64,000 nt of DNA from Methylobacterium currus (lineage in GTDB: Bacteria > Pseudomonadota > Alphaproteobacteria > Rhizobiales > Beijerinckiaceae), in NCBI RefSeq assembly GCF_003058325.1, contig NZ_CP028843.1:4767001-4831000 (forward strand), in the 5' to 3' direction. The notes below the pieces were generated by a model. The model had not been told where the DNA came from, did no database searches, and was given only the letters and a program-made list of their open reading frames with translations. Shown here in pieces: positions 34,238-43,471 of this stretch. The translations under genes and the position numbers were made by a program. Within the stretch, counting starts at the first letter, position 1, and the number at the start of each line of letters is the position of its first letter.

Positions 34238-37078
34238 ATGCCCGAACCCACCGTCATCGACCCGTCCGACACCGATGCCGCCCTCAAGCACATGCTCGCC
34301 GGCATCGACCAGTCCCTCAGCGACCCGACGCGCCTGCGCGAGCGGCTGGTGCCGGAACTGCGCCGCATCATCGAGGCCGGCCGCGCCGAGGCCGAGCGGC
34401 GGCTGCTGGCCGACCGCGACGGCCATGCCTGCGCCGGGCTGATCTGCGCCCAGATGGATGCGGTGATCCGGGCGATCTACGACGCGGTGGTCAAGCGGCT
34501 CTACCGGGCCGACAACCCGACCGCGGCCGAGCAGATCGCCGTGGTGGCGACCGGCGGCTATGGCCGCGGCCTGCTGGCGCCGGGCTCCGACATCGATCTC
34601 CTGTTCCTCCTGCCCTACAAGCAGACCGCCTGGAGCGAGAGCGTCGTCGAGGCGATGCTCTACGTGCTGTGGGACCTCAAGCTGAAGGTCGGCCACGCCA
34701 CCCGCTCGGTCGCCGATTGCCTGCGCGAGGGCCGCGCCGACATGACGATCCGCACCGCGCTCCTCGAATCGCGCTTCCTGTTCGGCGATCGCGCCCTGTT
34801 CGAGGAACTCGAGACCCGCTTCGACCGCGAGGTGGTGCAGGGCACCGCGGCCGAGTTCGTCGAGGCCAAGCTCAAGGAGCGCGACGCACGGGTGCAGAAG
34901 AGCGGCGCCTCGCGCTACCTCGTCGAGCCCAACGTCAAGGACGGCAAGGGGGGGCTTCGCGACCTCAACACCCTGTTCTGGATCGCCAAGTACACGTTCC
35001 GGGTGAAGGAGGCCGAGGACCTGGTCGAGGCCGGCCTGTTCACGCCGGACGAGTTCCGGCTGTTTCAGCGCTGCGACGAGTTCCTGTGGCGGGTGCGCTG
35101 CCACATGCACTTCGTCACCGGGCGGGCCGAGGAGCGGCTGTCCTTCGGGCTGCAGCCGCGCATCGCCGAGCGGCTGGATTACGGCGCCCGCGGCGGCCTT
35201 GCCGCGGTCGAGCGGTTCATGAAGTCGTACTTCCTGATCGCCAAGGATGTCGGCGACCTCACCGCCATCGTCTGCGCCGAGATGGAGGCGCGCCACGCCA
35301 AGCGCCCGCCGGTCCTCGACCGCTGGCTGCGCCGCTTCAAGCAGCATTTCCGGGCGCCCGACCTGGAGGCGGACGATTTCCGCATCCATACCGGCCGGCT
35401 CGACGTGCGCGACGACGCCGCCTTCGAGCGGGACCCGGTCAACCTGATCCGGCTGTTCTGGCTCTCCGACCGGCACGACCTCGCGATCCATCCCGATGCC
35501 AGCCGGCTCGCGACGCGGTCCCTGAGCCTGATCGGCCCGATGGTGCGGGTCGATCCGGAGGCCAACCGCCTGTTCATCGAGCTCCTGACCTCGCAGAACG
35601 CCCCCGAGACGGTGCTGCGGCACATGAACGAGACCGGGGTGCTCGGGCGCTTCGTGCCGGATTTCGGCCGCATCGTCGCGATGATGCAGTTCAACATGTA
35701 CCACCACTTCACGGTGGACGAGCACCTGATCCGGTCCTTGGGCGTGCTGGCCAAGATCGAGGCCGGGGAGCTGGAGGACGAGCATCCGCTCGCCCACCGC
35801 ATCGTCGGCACGATCCAGAACCGGCGCGCGCTCTACGTGGCGATGTTCCTGCACGACATCGCCAAGGGCCGGAAGGAGGACCACTCGATCGCCGGCGCGG
35901 CGGTAGCGCGCAAGCTCGGGCCGCGCTTCGGGCTGGATGCGGCCGAGACCAGCACCGTCGCCTGGCTGGTCGAGCACCACCTCCTGATGTCGATGACGGC
36001 GCAGAGCCGCGACCTCTCGGACCCGAAGACCATCGAGACCTTCGCGGGCGTGGTGCAGAGCCTGGAGCGGCTGAAGCTCCTCCTCGTCATCACCATCGCC
36101 GACATCAAGGCGGTCGGTCCCGGCACGTGGACCGCCTGGAAGGCGACGCTCCTGCGCACCCTCTACTACGAGACCGAGATGGTCCTGTCGGGCGGGCGCT
36201 CGGAGATCCCGCGCACCGACCGGGTGCGGCTGATCCAGATGCGCCTGCGCGAGCAGCTGACCGACTGGACGGCCGAGGAGTTCGACGCCTATGCGGGCCG
36301 GCACTACCCGCATTACTGGCTCAAGGTCGATGCCGGGCGCCAGCTCAAGAACGCCCGCTTCATCCGGGCGGCGGCCGAGGCCGGCAACACCGTCGCCACC
36401 ATCTTCGAGACCGACCTGTCGCGCGGCGTCACCGAGCTCTGCGTCTACTCGCCGGACCATCCGCGCCTGCTCGCGATCCTCACCGGCGCCTGCGCGGCGT
36501 CCGGCGGCAACATCGTCGACGCGCAGATCTTCACCACCGCCGACGGCTTCGTGCTCGACACCATCACCCTGTCGCGGGCCTTCGAGCGCGACGAGGACGA
36601 GCTGCGCCGGGCCGGCCGCATCGCCACCGCGATCGAGCGGGCGCTGAAGGGCGAGATCCGCATCGCCGACCTCGTCGCCGACAAGCATCCGCTGAAGGAC
36701 CGCCCGCGCACTTTCCAGGTCGCCCCCGACCTGTCGATCGACAACGCGCTCTCGGCCCGCGAGACGGTGCTGGAAATCTCCGGCCTCGACCGGCCTGGCC
36801 TGCTGTTCGATCTCACCTCGGCGCTCGGCCGGCTCAACCTCAACATCACCTCGGCCCATGTCGCGACCTTCGGCGAGCGGGCGGTGGACGTGTTCTACGT
36901 CACCGACCTCACCGGCACCAAGGTGACCCAGCCCGACCGCCAGGCCACCATCCGGCGGGCCGTGATGGCGGTGTTCGAGGCCGACCTGCCCCGCGGCGAC
37001 CGGGGCCGGCGCGGCGCGGGCAGGCAAGCCCTTAAGGACGATCCCAGCGCCGCAGCCCCGGTCGCTGGCGAAGCTTGA
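34238..37078 (+). CDS. glnD: PII uridylyltransferase / uridylyl-removing enzyme GlnD
   Basis: A 946-aa bifunctional nitrogen sensor. Nucleotidyltransferase motif [20 protein letters not shown] at about residue 102-122, GlnD linker, HD domain ([15 protein letters not shown] near 535), and two C-terminal ACT domains (from about 735 and 840) that sense glutamine. It uridylylates PII proteins when glutamine is low and removes UMP when high. The ATG at 34238 (MPEPTVID) fits; longer upstream frames look non-coding. grpE follows on the same strand. Confidence 0.95.
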   Translation: MPEPTVIDPSDTDAALKHMLAGIDQSLSDPTRLRERLVPELRRIIEAGRAEAERRLLADRDGHACAGLICAQMDAVIRAIYDAVVKRLYRADNPTAAEQIAVVATGGYGRGLLAPGSDIDLLFLLPYKQTAWSESVVEAMLYVLWDLKLKVGHATRSVADCLREGRADMTIRTALLESRFLFGDRALFEELETRFDREVVQGTAAEFVEAKLKERDARVQKSGASRYLVEPNVKDGKGGLRDLNTLFWIAKYTFRVKEAEDLVEAGLFTPDEFRLFQRCDEFLWRVRCHMHFVTGRAEERLSFGLQPRIAERLDYGARGGLAAVERFMKSYFLIAKDVGDLTAIVCAEMEARHAKRPPVLDRWLRRFKQHFRAPDLEADDFRIHTGRLDVRDDAAFERDPVNLIRLFWLSDRHDLAIHPDASRLATRSLSLIGPMVRVDPEANRLFIELLTSQNAPETVLRHMNETGVLGRFVPDFGRIVAMMQFNMYHHFTVDEHLIRSLGVLAKIEAGELEDEHPLAHRIVGTIQNRRALYVAMFLHDIAKGRKEDHSIAGAAVARKLGPRFGLDAAETSTVAWLVEHHLLMSMTAQSRDLSDPKTIETFAGVVQSLERLKLLLVITIADIKAVGPGTWTAWKATLLRTLYYETEMVLSGGRSEIPRTDRVRLIQMRLREQLTDWTAEEFDAYAGRHYPHYWLKVDAGRQLKNARFIRAAAEAGNTVATIFETDLSRGVTELCVYSPDHPRLLAILTGACAASGGNIVDAQIFTTADGFVLDTITLSRAFERDEDELRRAGRIATAIERALKGEIRIADLVADKHPLKDRPRTFQVAPDLSIDNALSARETVLEISGLDRPGLLFDLTSALGRLNLNITSAHVATFGERAVDVFYVTDLTGTKVTQPDRQATIRRAVMAVFEADLPRGDRGRRGAGRQALKDDPSAAAPVAGEA

Positions 37079-37131
37079 TTTCGCGGACCGTCCACCTGAT
37101 ATCGGGGTCACTCCCAGACCCCTTTTTCGGA

Positions 37132-37749
37132 ATGACAATGACGCCGAACGACACGGAGAACGCCGCGCGGGCCCAGGAGCCTCGGGGGCATGCGCCCGAA
37201 GCTGCCGAGGGCGCTCCCGCCTCCGCGCCGGAGGCCGCCCAGAAAGCCGACGCGCTCGCCGCGCTCGAGGCCGAGAAGCTCGACCTCAAGGACAAGCTGC
37301 TGCGTACGCTGGCCGACATGGAGAACCTGCGCCGGCGCACCGAGCGCGAGGTGGCGGATGCCCGCACCTACGCGGTGACGAACTTCGCCCGCGACATGCT
37401 CAACGCCGCCGACAACATCCGCCGCGCCCTCGAGAGCGTGCCGGCCGATGCCCGCGCGACGGCCGAGGGCTCGCTCAAGGCCCTCGTCGACGGGATCGAG
37501 CTGACCGAGCGCGACTTGCTCAAGACCTTGGAGCGCCATGGCGTGAAGCGGGTCGAGCCGCAGGGTCAGCGCTTCGACCCCAACCTGCACCAGGCGATGT
37601 TCGAGGTGCCCAACCCCGACGTGACCTCCGGCACGGTCGTGCAGGTGGTGCAGTCGGGCTACGTCATCGGCGACCGCGTCCTGCGCCCGGCCCTGGTGGG
37701 CGTGGCCAAGGGCGGCCCGAAGGCCGAGGCGAAGCCGGCGGAAGGCTGA
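37132..37749 (+). CDS. grpE: Nucleotide exchange factor GrpE
   Basis: A 205-aa GrpE. A disordered acidic N-terminus leads to a long coiled-coil ([31 protein letters not shown]) and the C-terminal beta domain ([38 protein letters not shown]). It releases ADP from DnaK. Starts at 37132 or 37138 (MTMTP) are both possible. Transcription probably continues to the hairpins at 37768-37791. Confidence 0.95.
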   Translation: MTMTPNDTENAARAQEPRGHAPEAAEGAPASAPEAAQKADALAALEAEKLDLKDKLLRTLADMENLRRRTEREVADARTYAVTNFARDMLNAADNIRRALESVPADARATAEGSLKALVDGIELTERDLLKTLERHGVKRVEPQGQRFDPNLHQAMFEVPNPDVTSGTVVQVVQSGYVIGDRVLRPALVGVAKGGPKAEAKPAEG

Positions 37750-38013
37750 AGCGCCGACGCCGACCCTCCCCCCCTCTGCGGGGGAGGGTGGCCCACGGAA
37801 TGGGCCGGGAGAGGGGCAGCGCGGCGCTTCCAGGATGTGGCGCCCTTCATCGAACGCGCGACCTCTCCGGCAGCGGCGTCCCCTCTCCCGACCCCTGCTC
37901 ACGCGAGGGCCACCCTCCCCCGTCCCAAGTCGGGCTCGTCCGACTGGGCACAGGGATGCGGAACTCGGGCAAGCCCGGGTTCCGTGGGGGAGGGTTCAGG
38001 CGCGCGTCCCGCC
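37750..38013. repeat. Intergenic region with palindromic repeats after grpE
   Basis: Two structures stand out. CCCTCCCCC and GGGGGAGGG (about 37763-37789) form a GC-rich hairpin right after grpE. CGGAACtCGGGC-AA-GCCCGgGTTCCG (37959-37984, one mismatch) is related to the GGGCAAGCCC hairpin at 21400. GGCCACCCTCCCCC near 37907 is complementary to the segment near 37780. No gene is seen. Confidence 0.6.
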
Positions 38014-38865
38014 TCACCCCTCCGGCGCCACTCCGCAGGCCTGCGCGATCTCCGCCGACAGCGCCGCCTGCAACGCCCGCACGACCGGATGCCCGGCGCT
38101 GGCAAAGTCACGCTCCGCGATCCGCTGCACCGGCGCGATCAGCCGCAGGGAATTGGTGAGGAACACCGCGTCCGCCTCGGCCAGCGCCTCCGGCGCGACC
38201 GGGCGCTCGGTGGGCGTGAGGCCGAGGCCGAGGCCGGGGCCTAAGGCGAGCAGCCTGGCGCGCACGATGCCCGCCAGCACGCCTTCGCTCAAGGACGGCG
38301 TGACGAGCACCCGCCCGAACACCGCGAACAGGTTGCCGGTCCCGGCGCAGGCCACCCGCCCGGCCGTGTTGAGGAAGAGGGCCTCGTCATCCCCCGCCCG
38401 CGCGGCCGCCTCGGCGGCGAGCACCGCGTCGAGATAGCCCAGCGTCTTGTGGCGCGCGCCCGGCGAGGTCTCGTTGCGGCGGATCACGCTCCAGCCGAGG
38501 GACAGGTCCGAGAAGACGAGCCCTGAGCGCAACGGTGCGGCGCTCGCCCACAGGACCGGGCGGGGCTCGACCGGCGGGCGCAGGCCCCGCGGCCCGGACC
38601 CGCGGGTGACGGTGGTGCGGATCGCCGCCCGCTCGAGAGTGGCCGCCACCGCCCGCATCGCCGTGCGGGCTTCCTCCTCGTCGAAGCGGAAGCCGAGGGC
38701 AGCGGCAGCCTCGGCGAGCCGCGCCAGATGCGCCTCCTCCGCCACCACCGTGCCGCGCAGCGCCATGGCGGTGTCGAACACCCCGTCGCCGAGGAGCAGG
38801 CCGCGATCGGCGAGGTCGAAGGGCGCGACCGTGCCCTCGTGCAGGCGCCCGTCACGCCACAGCAT
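38014..38865 (-). CDS. pabC: Aminotransferase class IV, 4-amino-4-deoxychorismate lyase-like
   Basis: A 283-aa PLP enzyme. WRDGRLHEGTVAPFDLADRG at the start, the catalytic Lys in ARHKTLGYLDAVLAAEAAARAG, and EALFLNTAGRVACAGTGNLF are class IV motifs. With pabA upstream, overlapping by 14 nt, the best role is removal of pyruvate from aminodeoxychorismate to give p-aminobenzoate. Class IV enzymes also include branched-chain aminotransferases, so the function rests partly on context. The start at 38865 excludes the upstream pabA overlap. Confidence 0.82.
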   Translation of the reverse strand: MLWRDGRLHEGTVAPFDLADRGLLLGDGVFDTAMALRGTVVAEEAHLARLAEAAAALGFRFDEEEARTAMRAVAATLERAAIRTTVTRGSGPRGLRPPVEPRPVLWASAAPLRSGLVFSDLSLGWSVIRRNETSPGARHKTLGYLDAVLAAEAAARAGDDEALFLNTAGRVACAGTGNLFAVFGRVLVTPSLSEGVLAGIVRARLLALGPGLGLGLTPTERPVAPEALAEADAVFLTNSLRLIAPVQRIAERDFASAGHPVVRALQAALSAEIAQACGVAPEG

Positions 38866-39463
38866 GGCGCGCACCTCCCGCCTCGCGCCAGCGCCGGGCG
38901 AGTTCCAAGAAATTGCCGAACAGGGCGTGGCCATGCTCGGTCAGCACCGATTCCGGATGGAACTGCACGCCGTAGGTCGGGTGCCGGCGGTGGGAGAGCG
39001 CCATCACCTCGCCCTCGGGCGAGACGGCGTCGACGCTCAGGTGCTCGGCCATGCCGGGCGCCGGTTCCACGATCAGCGAGTGGTAGCGCCCGACCGTGAG
39101 CGGAGCCGGCAGGCCGGAAAAGAGCCCCTGCCCGTCATGGGTGATCGCCGTCGCGTGGCCGTGGAGCGGTCGCCGGGCCCGCGCGACCCGGCCGCCGAAG
39201 GCCGCGCCGATGCATTGATGGCCGAGGCAGACCCCGAGGAGAGGCACCTCCCCCGACAGCGCGCGGATCGCCGCCAGCGACACCCCGGCCTCCGCCGGGC
39301 TGCACGGCCCCGGTGAGATCACCACTCCCTCCGGGTTCGCCGCCCGGATGCCCGCGACGTCGAGGGCGTCGTTGCGCGCCACCCGCACCGTGGCGCCCAG
39401 CTCCTCGAAGGTGCGCACCACGTTGAAGACGAAGGAATCGTAATTGTCGATGACGAGGATCAA
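38852..39463 (-). CDS. pabA: Glutamine amidotransferase component PabA/TrpG
   Basis: A 203-aa class I amidotransferase: ILVIDNYDSFVFNVVRTFEE, oxyanion loop VVISPGPCSP, catalytic Cys in LLGVCLGHQCIGAAFGG, and His/Glu in YGVQFHPES. It supplies ammonia to PabB or TrpE. The start is a TTG at 39463, 3 nt from the IS5 target duplication, so its native leader, promoter and any upstream pabB link have been cut off. The only start-codon context left is the IS end. Confidence 0.9.
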   Translation of the reverse strand: MILVIDNYDSFVFNVVRTFEELGATVRVARNDALDVAGIRAANPEGVVISPGPCSPAEAGVSLAAIRALSGEVPLLGVCLGHQCIGAAFGGRVARARRPLHGHATAITHDGQGLFSGLPAPLTVGRYHSLIVEPAPGMAEHLSVDAVSPEGEVMALSHRRHPTYGVQFHPESVLTEHGHALFGNFLELARRWREAGGARHAVA

Positions 39464-39465
39464 GC

Positions 39466-40313
39466 CTAGGGCCTGTCGTCACTTGATCCAGAGGAGCGTA
39501 GCGGCGAGGCAGAGGACGCCCATGAAGCTGACGGCAGTCTTCTCGTAGCGTGTGGCAACGGCCCGCCATTCCTTGAGGCGCGCCCACAGTCGCTCGACGA
39601 TGTTGCGATTGGTGTAGATCCAGTCAGGACAGGCGAGCGGGGCCTCGTTGCTCTTGGTCGGGATCGCGGGCCGGGCCCCGGCGGTCCAGATCGCCTCGCG
39701 AAAGCCGTGGCTGGAGAAGCCACGGTCGGCCACCACCCACTTCGGCACCCCGGGCAGTTGATCGAGCAGCGGAAGGGCGTGGGGCAGTTCATGCGCCTGA
39801 CCGGGCGCGAGGCGGAAACCGACGGGGCGGCCCCGTCCATCGGCGATCACGCAGGCCTTGGTGCCATAGCCGCCACGCGAGCGGCCAAGAGCTTCACGAT
39901 GGTCTCGCTCGGCTCCAGATCCCCCCTTTTGGCCGCGCCCGCCGCCTTCTGGTGGGCTCGAATGTTCGTGCCGTCGAGAAACACCATGCCCAGCGCGACG
40001 CCGCGGCTCTGCACGAGGTCGAGCAGCCGCTCCCAGACGCCGGCGCGCGCCCAGCGGATGAAGATCTGGGCGGCCTGCCACCAGGGACCCAACTCGGCTG
40101 GAATGGCCCTCCAAGAGGCGCCGTTGTGATGCCGCCAGAGGATGGCTGAGATCGTGCGGCGCAGCTCTTGGGGCGGCGTCTTGCCTTTGGGCCGGCAGGC
40201 TTCCACCAGCGGTTCCAGTTCGGCCCACTGAGCGTCCGTCAGCATCGTGTCTCCTCGCTCAAAGCGGGGAAACGCTCATCCTCGCAGAGAGTTCAAGCGA
40301 CAACAGGCCCTAG
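39466..40313 (-). mobile_element. IS5-family element (IS427-like, frameshifted transposase)
   Basis: An 840-bp element (39470-40309) bounded by imperfect inverted repeats (GGCCTGTCGTCACTTGA against GGCCTGTTGTCGCTTGA) and flanked by a 4-bp target duplication CTAG (39466-39469, 40310-40313). It carries two overlapping transposase frames. It inserted immediately upstream of pabA. Confidence 0.9.
39479..40245 (-). CDS. IS5-family transposase in two frames joined by -1 frameshift
   Basis: OrfA (40245-39847, 132 aa; MLTDAQWAELEPLVEACRPK) has the DUF4096 N-terminal domain and the first catalytic Asp in VFLDGTNIRAH. The second frame, read -1 at about 39930, continues GGYGTKACVIADGRGRPVGF and ADRGFSSHGFR (second Asp) to NRNIVERLWARLKEW (Glu) and stops at 39479. 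The shift site CAAAAGGGGGG is slippery, as in IS427-group elements. The element therefore looks intact. Confidence 0.85.
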
Positions 40314-40538
40314 CCGACTTTTCTCTAGGCGCAGCAAGGGAGTAGCCGCCCTTTGTGTCACGGTTTGTAGCACGGTCGCGCCGGCCCTCGGAAGGCGGAC
40401 TAGAGGCGGAGAGGGTCGGGCTTCGCCCTCCGTTTTGGTGCTCGCTGGTCGCTCGCGAGGTGCCTATCGGCTGGTAGACCCCCAGCCATGCAAGGGTCAT
40501 CCTCCCGGGCCACCTTCTGCTGCCTGATGGGCTACCTA
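40314..40538. other. Gap between two IS elements, displaced pabA leader
   Basis: No gene is visible. Before the IS5 insertion this sequence was joined to the pabA start, so it should hold the original promoter side. A small stem (GAGGG...CCCTC near 40410-40432) with TTTT after it might terminate plus-strand transcription. No trace of pabB coding sequence is seen. Confidence 0.4.
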
Positions 40539-40548
40539 GTGCACTGAC

Positions 40549-41727
40549 TCATTCGGATGGTGCAGCGTTGCCGTTGACGGCATTGAGGATGGCGGCGGCC
40601 GGCTTGGTCCAGACGAAGGGCTTTGGCCTGTCGTTGTGCTCGGTGATGTAGCGGTTGATCGCAGCCTGAAGGTCGACGATCCCGCTGAAGCTGCCACGTT
40701 TCAGCCTGCGCCGGGTCAAGGCCGAGAAGAAGCCCTCGACCGCGTTCATCCACGAGGCCGAGGTCGGAGTGAAGTGGAAGATCCAGCGCGGATGCCGGGC
40801 CAGCCAGGCTCGCACTTTCGGGTGCTTGTGGGTGGCGTAGTTGTCCAGGATCACATGGATCAGTTTGCCGGCCGGCACCGCGGCCTCGATAGTGTTGAGG
40901 AAGCGCAGGAACTCGTCGTGGCGATGACGCTGCATGCAGCGACCGATCACGGTGCCCTCCAGCACGTCGAGCGCGGCAAACAGCGTCGTGGTACCGTGAC
41001 GGACGTAGTCGTGGGTCTGGGTTTCGGGACGACCTGGCGTGACGGGACGACCTGGCGTGACGGGACGACCTGGCGTGACGGGACGACCTGGCGTGACGGG
41101 ACGACCTGGCGTGACGGGACGACCTGGCGTGACGGGACGACCTGGCGTGACGGGTCGGCTCGGACGGGTGCGTTCCAGGGCCTGGATCTGGCTCTTCTCG
41201 TCGAGCGAGAGCACGACGGCATGGCGCGGCGGATCCATGGAGAGGCCGACGATGTCCTCGACCTTCTCGGCGAAGGCTGGATCGTTCGAGCGCTTGAAGC
41301 TGCGGACCCGATGTGGCTGGAGGCGGTGTGCGTCCCAGATGCGCTGGACCGATCGTAAGGAGATCCCGACGGCCTGCGCCAGGGCGCGGCCGGTCCAGTG
41401 GGTGACCTCACCGGGCGGTTCGGAGCAGGTCAGCGCCAGCACCTCGGCGACGGTGTCGGTGGAGTGGGGCGGCTTGCCAGGCGGACGGGTCTTGTCGCGC
41501 AGCAGTCCCTCGACGCCTTCTTCGGCGTAGCGCTGTTGCCAGCGCCAGACGGCTGGCCGGCTGACGCCGGCCTGGCGGGCGACGTCGAGGACGGAGAGGC
41601 GTTCGGCCGAGAGCAGAACGATGCGGGCGCGCTGGATGTGCTTGAGGGGCTGCGCCCGATCGGCGACGATGGCGGACAGGTGCGCCAGGTCGGCGGCGCT
41701 GGGAATCACGCAGACAGTCTGAGCCAT
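40549..41727 (-). CDS. IS630-family transposase with seven VTPGRP repeats
   Basis: A 392-aa transposase. N-terminal helix-turn-helix (LSVLDVARQAGVSRPAVWRW), winged helix region, then a DDE catalytic core: LSLDEKSQIQALERT (Asp), HVILDNYATHKHPKV (Asp) and SWMNAVEGFFSAL (Glu). Between the first and second catalytic residues, right after LERTRPSRP, is a run of seven VTPGRP repeats not expected in this family. Otherwise complete, so mobility is plausible unless the repeat disrupts the core. Confidence 0.92.
   Translation of the reverse strand: MAQTVCVIPSAADLAHLSAIVADRAQPLKHIQRARIVLLSAERLSVLDVARQAGVSRPAVWRWQQRYAEEGVEGLLRDKTRPPGKPPHSTDTVAEVLALTCSEPPGEVTHWTGRALAQAVGISLRSVQRIWDAHRLQPHRVRSFKRSNDPAFAEKVEDIVGLSMDPPRHAVVLSLDEKSQIQALERTRPSRPVTPGRPVTPGRPVTPGRPVTPGRPVTPGRPVTPGRPVTPGRPETQTHDYVRHGTTTLFAALDVLEGTVIGRCMQRHRHDEFLRFLNTIEAAVPAGKLIHVILDNYATHKHPKVRAWLARHPRWIFHFTPTSASWMNAVEGFFSALTRRRLKRGSFSGIVDLQAAINRYITEHNDRPKPFVWTKPAAAILNAVNGNAAPSE
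41026..41151. repeat. 18-bp minisatellite, 7 copies, inside the IS630 transposase gene
   Basis: The unit GGGACGACCTGGCGTGAC is repeated seven times without change and in frame (VTPGRP on the coding strand). The copy B element has three units at 59261-59314, and the length difference between the two IS copies (72 bp) equals exactly four units. Confidence 0.95.
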
Positions 41728-41898
41728 GCCTCAGACTCGCATGCCTCACGCCTGACGTGAATCATCTGAATGCGTCAATGCACTAGCGCCGAGGTCTACC
41801 GCCGGACGGTTGGATAAATACTCCAGTTGCTCTCATATTTACTATTGACAATTAATATAACCGAGGCTAATACGAGACATCAGCGACGGGTACGCCAA

Positions 41899-42078
41899 AT
41901 GGATTTCGATATAGTTGAAGAGTTCAACAACTTCCTCTACGACGCCGGCTGCATCTGGGACGTGCTCGACCGGGACGCCGGATGGAGATTGGCAGCCTAC
42001 ACGGTGATCGAGCGGGAGGCCCGGACCCTGACGGAGCTCTGGAACGAGCGAGAGGGCCGGGAGCGGTCAAGACGGTGA
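41899..42078 (+). CDS. Small hypothetical protein, 59 aa, copy A
   Basis: MDFDIVEEFNNFLYDAGCIW at the start; acidic, Trp-rich in the middle, with an Arg/Glu-rich C-terminus. The 337-bp segment holding it (41786-42122) sits between two IS630 elements and is repeated identically, inverted, at 58291-58626. A longer frame starting at 41827 is possible, but the ATG at 41899 begins the natural-looking protein. Function unknown. Confidence 0.5.
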   Translation: MDFDIVEEFNNFLYDAGCIWDVLDRDAGWRLAAYTVIEREARTLTELWNEREGRERSRR

Positions 42079-42118
42079 CGCGGGTGGACTGAGTGTCGAC
42101 CTCCTCGTTCTGAGCCTC

Positions 42119-43471
42119 CTAGCAGGCTGCTGAAAAAGGGGCTTGTCGCTTTGATGCCTGGCTTGGCGCCGTTTGGTTTGCTGGTTTTCGCCTTGCACCG
42201 GCGTTGCGGTGGCTCGTCGTGCCGGGCTCAACCGCTGCGCTGGGGCAGGGTTCGGCTGCGTTGAGCAAGAGGCGGCACCGTTCTGTCGTCAGGCGGTCGC
42301 TTACGCTCCGAGGAGTTTTGGCAGCCGCACGAGGTTGAAGGCTGCGGCTGTGAAGGTGAAGGCCATGTCGATCCGCTCCCGCCCGCGGACCCGGATGCGG
42401 CCGATCAGGCCGATCTCCTTGCTCCAGCCGAAGCTTTCCTCGATCCGCTTGCGGATCGTCTGGCTGATCGCATAGCCGGGCTGGCGTGTGGTGCGTCCGT
42501 CGATGGCGGAGCGGCGTCCCGCCGTGTTGCAGGCCACGTGCGGCGTCACCGCCATGGCGCGCAGTTCGTTCACGAAGTCCGCGGCGTCGTAACCTTTGTC
42601 GGCGCCCAGGGTGACGCGGGTGGGACGGTTGGCCCGTTTCTCGATCATCGCCAGGGCCGCGACGCGCTCGGCCTGCCCCGTCGCCTGGGTCACGCAGCCA
42701 TCGACGATCAGCCCATTGCGGTTCTCCATGAGCGCATGACCCATGAAGCAGAGCTTGGCTTCCTTGCCCTGACCCTTGCGGTAGAGCCGCGCCTGGGGGT
42801 CAGTGCTGCTCTGATGAGTGTCGTTGGACAGGCTCTTGCCGCGAAAGTCGACGTCGGGATTGCGCCCGCCTGCCGGGGGATCAGGCGGGTCGGAGGGCGC
42901 AATGTCCTTGGGCTTGAGGCTCTTCATCGAGGCCCAAGCCTGGATCAAGGTGCCATCGACGGTGAAATGATCCTGCGACAGCAGCCGCTTGACGCGCGGG
43001 ATCGCCAGCACGGCGCTCAGGAAGGCGGCGGCCACGCTGCCGCCCAGCAGCCGATCGCGGTTCTTGGAGAAGGTGGAGGCATCCCAGACGGGATCGTCGA
43101 TGCCGAGGCCGACGAACCAGCGGAACAGCAGGTCGAAGTCGAGGCGCTCCATCAACTGTCGCTCGGAGCGCACGGAGTAGAATGCCTGGAGCAGCATGGC
43201 GCGCAGGAGTTGCTCGGGTGGGATCGAGGGGCGGCCAATCTGCGAGTAGATCTCCGAGAACTGCCCGTCGAGCGTCGTGAGCGCCTCGTCGACCAAAGTT
43301 CGGATCGTTCTCAGGGGATGGTCAGGCCGAATGCGGCGCTCGAGATCCACGTAGGAGAACAGCGAGCTGCTTCGGAGATCCTGACCACGCACTGAAAACT
43401 CTCCCGATGATCCCAGAAGAGTGAATCACGCTTCTGCCGACAGGCGAAGCCCTTTTTCAGCAGCCTGCTAG
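42119..43471 (-). mobile_element. IS5/IS1182-like element inserted at the IS630-2 border
   Basis: A 1345-bp element (42123-43467) with inverted ends CAGGCTGCTGAAAAAGGG and a 4-bp duplication CTAG (42119-42122, 43468-43471). The CTAG target includes the TA at which IS630 element 2 had inserted, and the empty site is seen in copy B (58288-58292 region). It therefore inserted after the block was formed. Confidence 0.9.
42301..43392 (-). CDS. IS5/IS1182-like transposase
   Basis: A 363-aa DDE transposase. The N-terminal DUF772 domain (RPDHPLRTIRTLVDEAL; GRPSIPPEQLLRAMLLQAFYSVRSERQL) is followed by FTVDGTLIQAWASMKS (first Asp), TLGADKGYDAADFVNELR (second Asp) and RKRIEESFGWSKEIG (Glu). Full length for the type and uninterrupted, so probably active. 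Confidence 0.93.
   Translation of the reverse strand: MRGQDLRSSSLFSYVDLERRIRPDHPLRTIRTLVDEALTTLDGQFSEIYSQIGRPSIPPEQLLRAMLLQAFYSVRSERQLMERLDFDLLFRWFVGLGIDDPVWDASTFSKNRDRLLGGSVAAAFLSAVLAIPRVKRLLSQDHFTVDGTLIQAWASMKSLKPKDIAPSDPPDPPAGGRNPDVDFRGKSLSNDTHQSSTDPQARLYRKGQGKEAKLCFMGHALMENRNGLIVDGCVTQATGQAERVAALAMIEKRANRPTRVTLGADKGYDAADFVNELRAMAVTPHVACNTAGRRSAIDGRTTRQPGYAISQTIRKRIEESFGWSKEIGLIGRIRVRGRERIDMAFTFTAAAFNLVRLPKLLGA

Larger units (their letters stand above)
40539..41783 (-). mobile_element. IS630-family element 1, copy A
   Basis: A 1245-bp element with inverted ends (GTGCACTGACTCATTCGGATG against GTGCATTGACGCATTCAGATG), inserted at TA (40537-40538 and 41784-41785). It is identical in layout to 58629-62165 apart from an 18-bp repeat count and an IS21 insertion in that copy. 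Single transposase gene. Confidence 0.92.

Noticed and set aside
40276..40500. Remnant of pabB upstream of pabA
   Set aside because: No PabB/TrpE-like sequence in any frame of the 40310-40538 gap.
41026..41151. A CRISPR array
   Set aside because: The 18-bp units are head-to-tail with no spacers and stay in frame inside a transposase gene.
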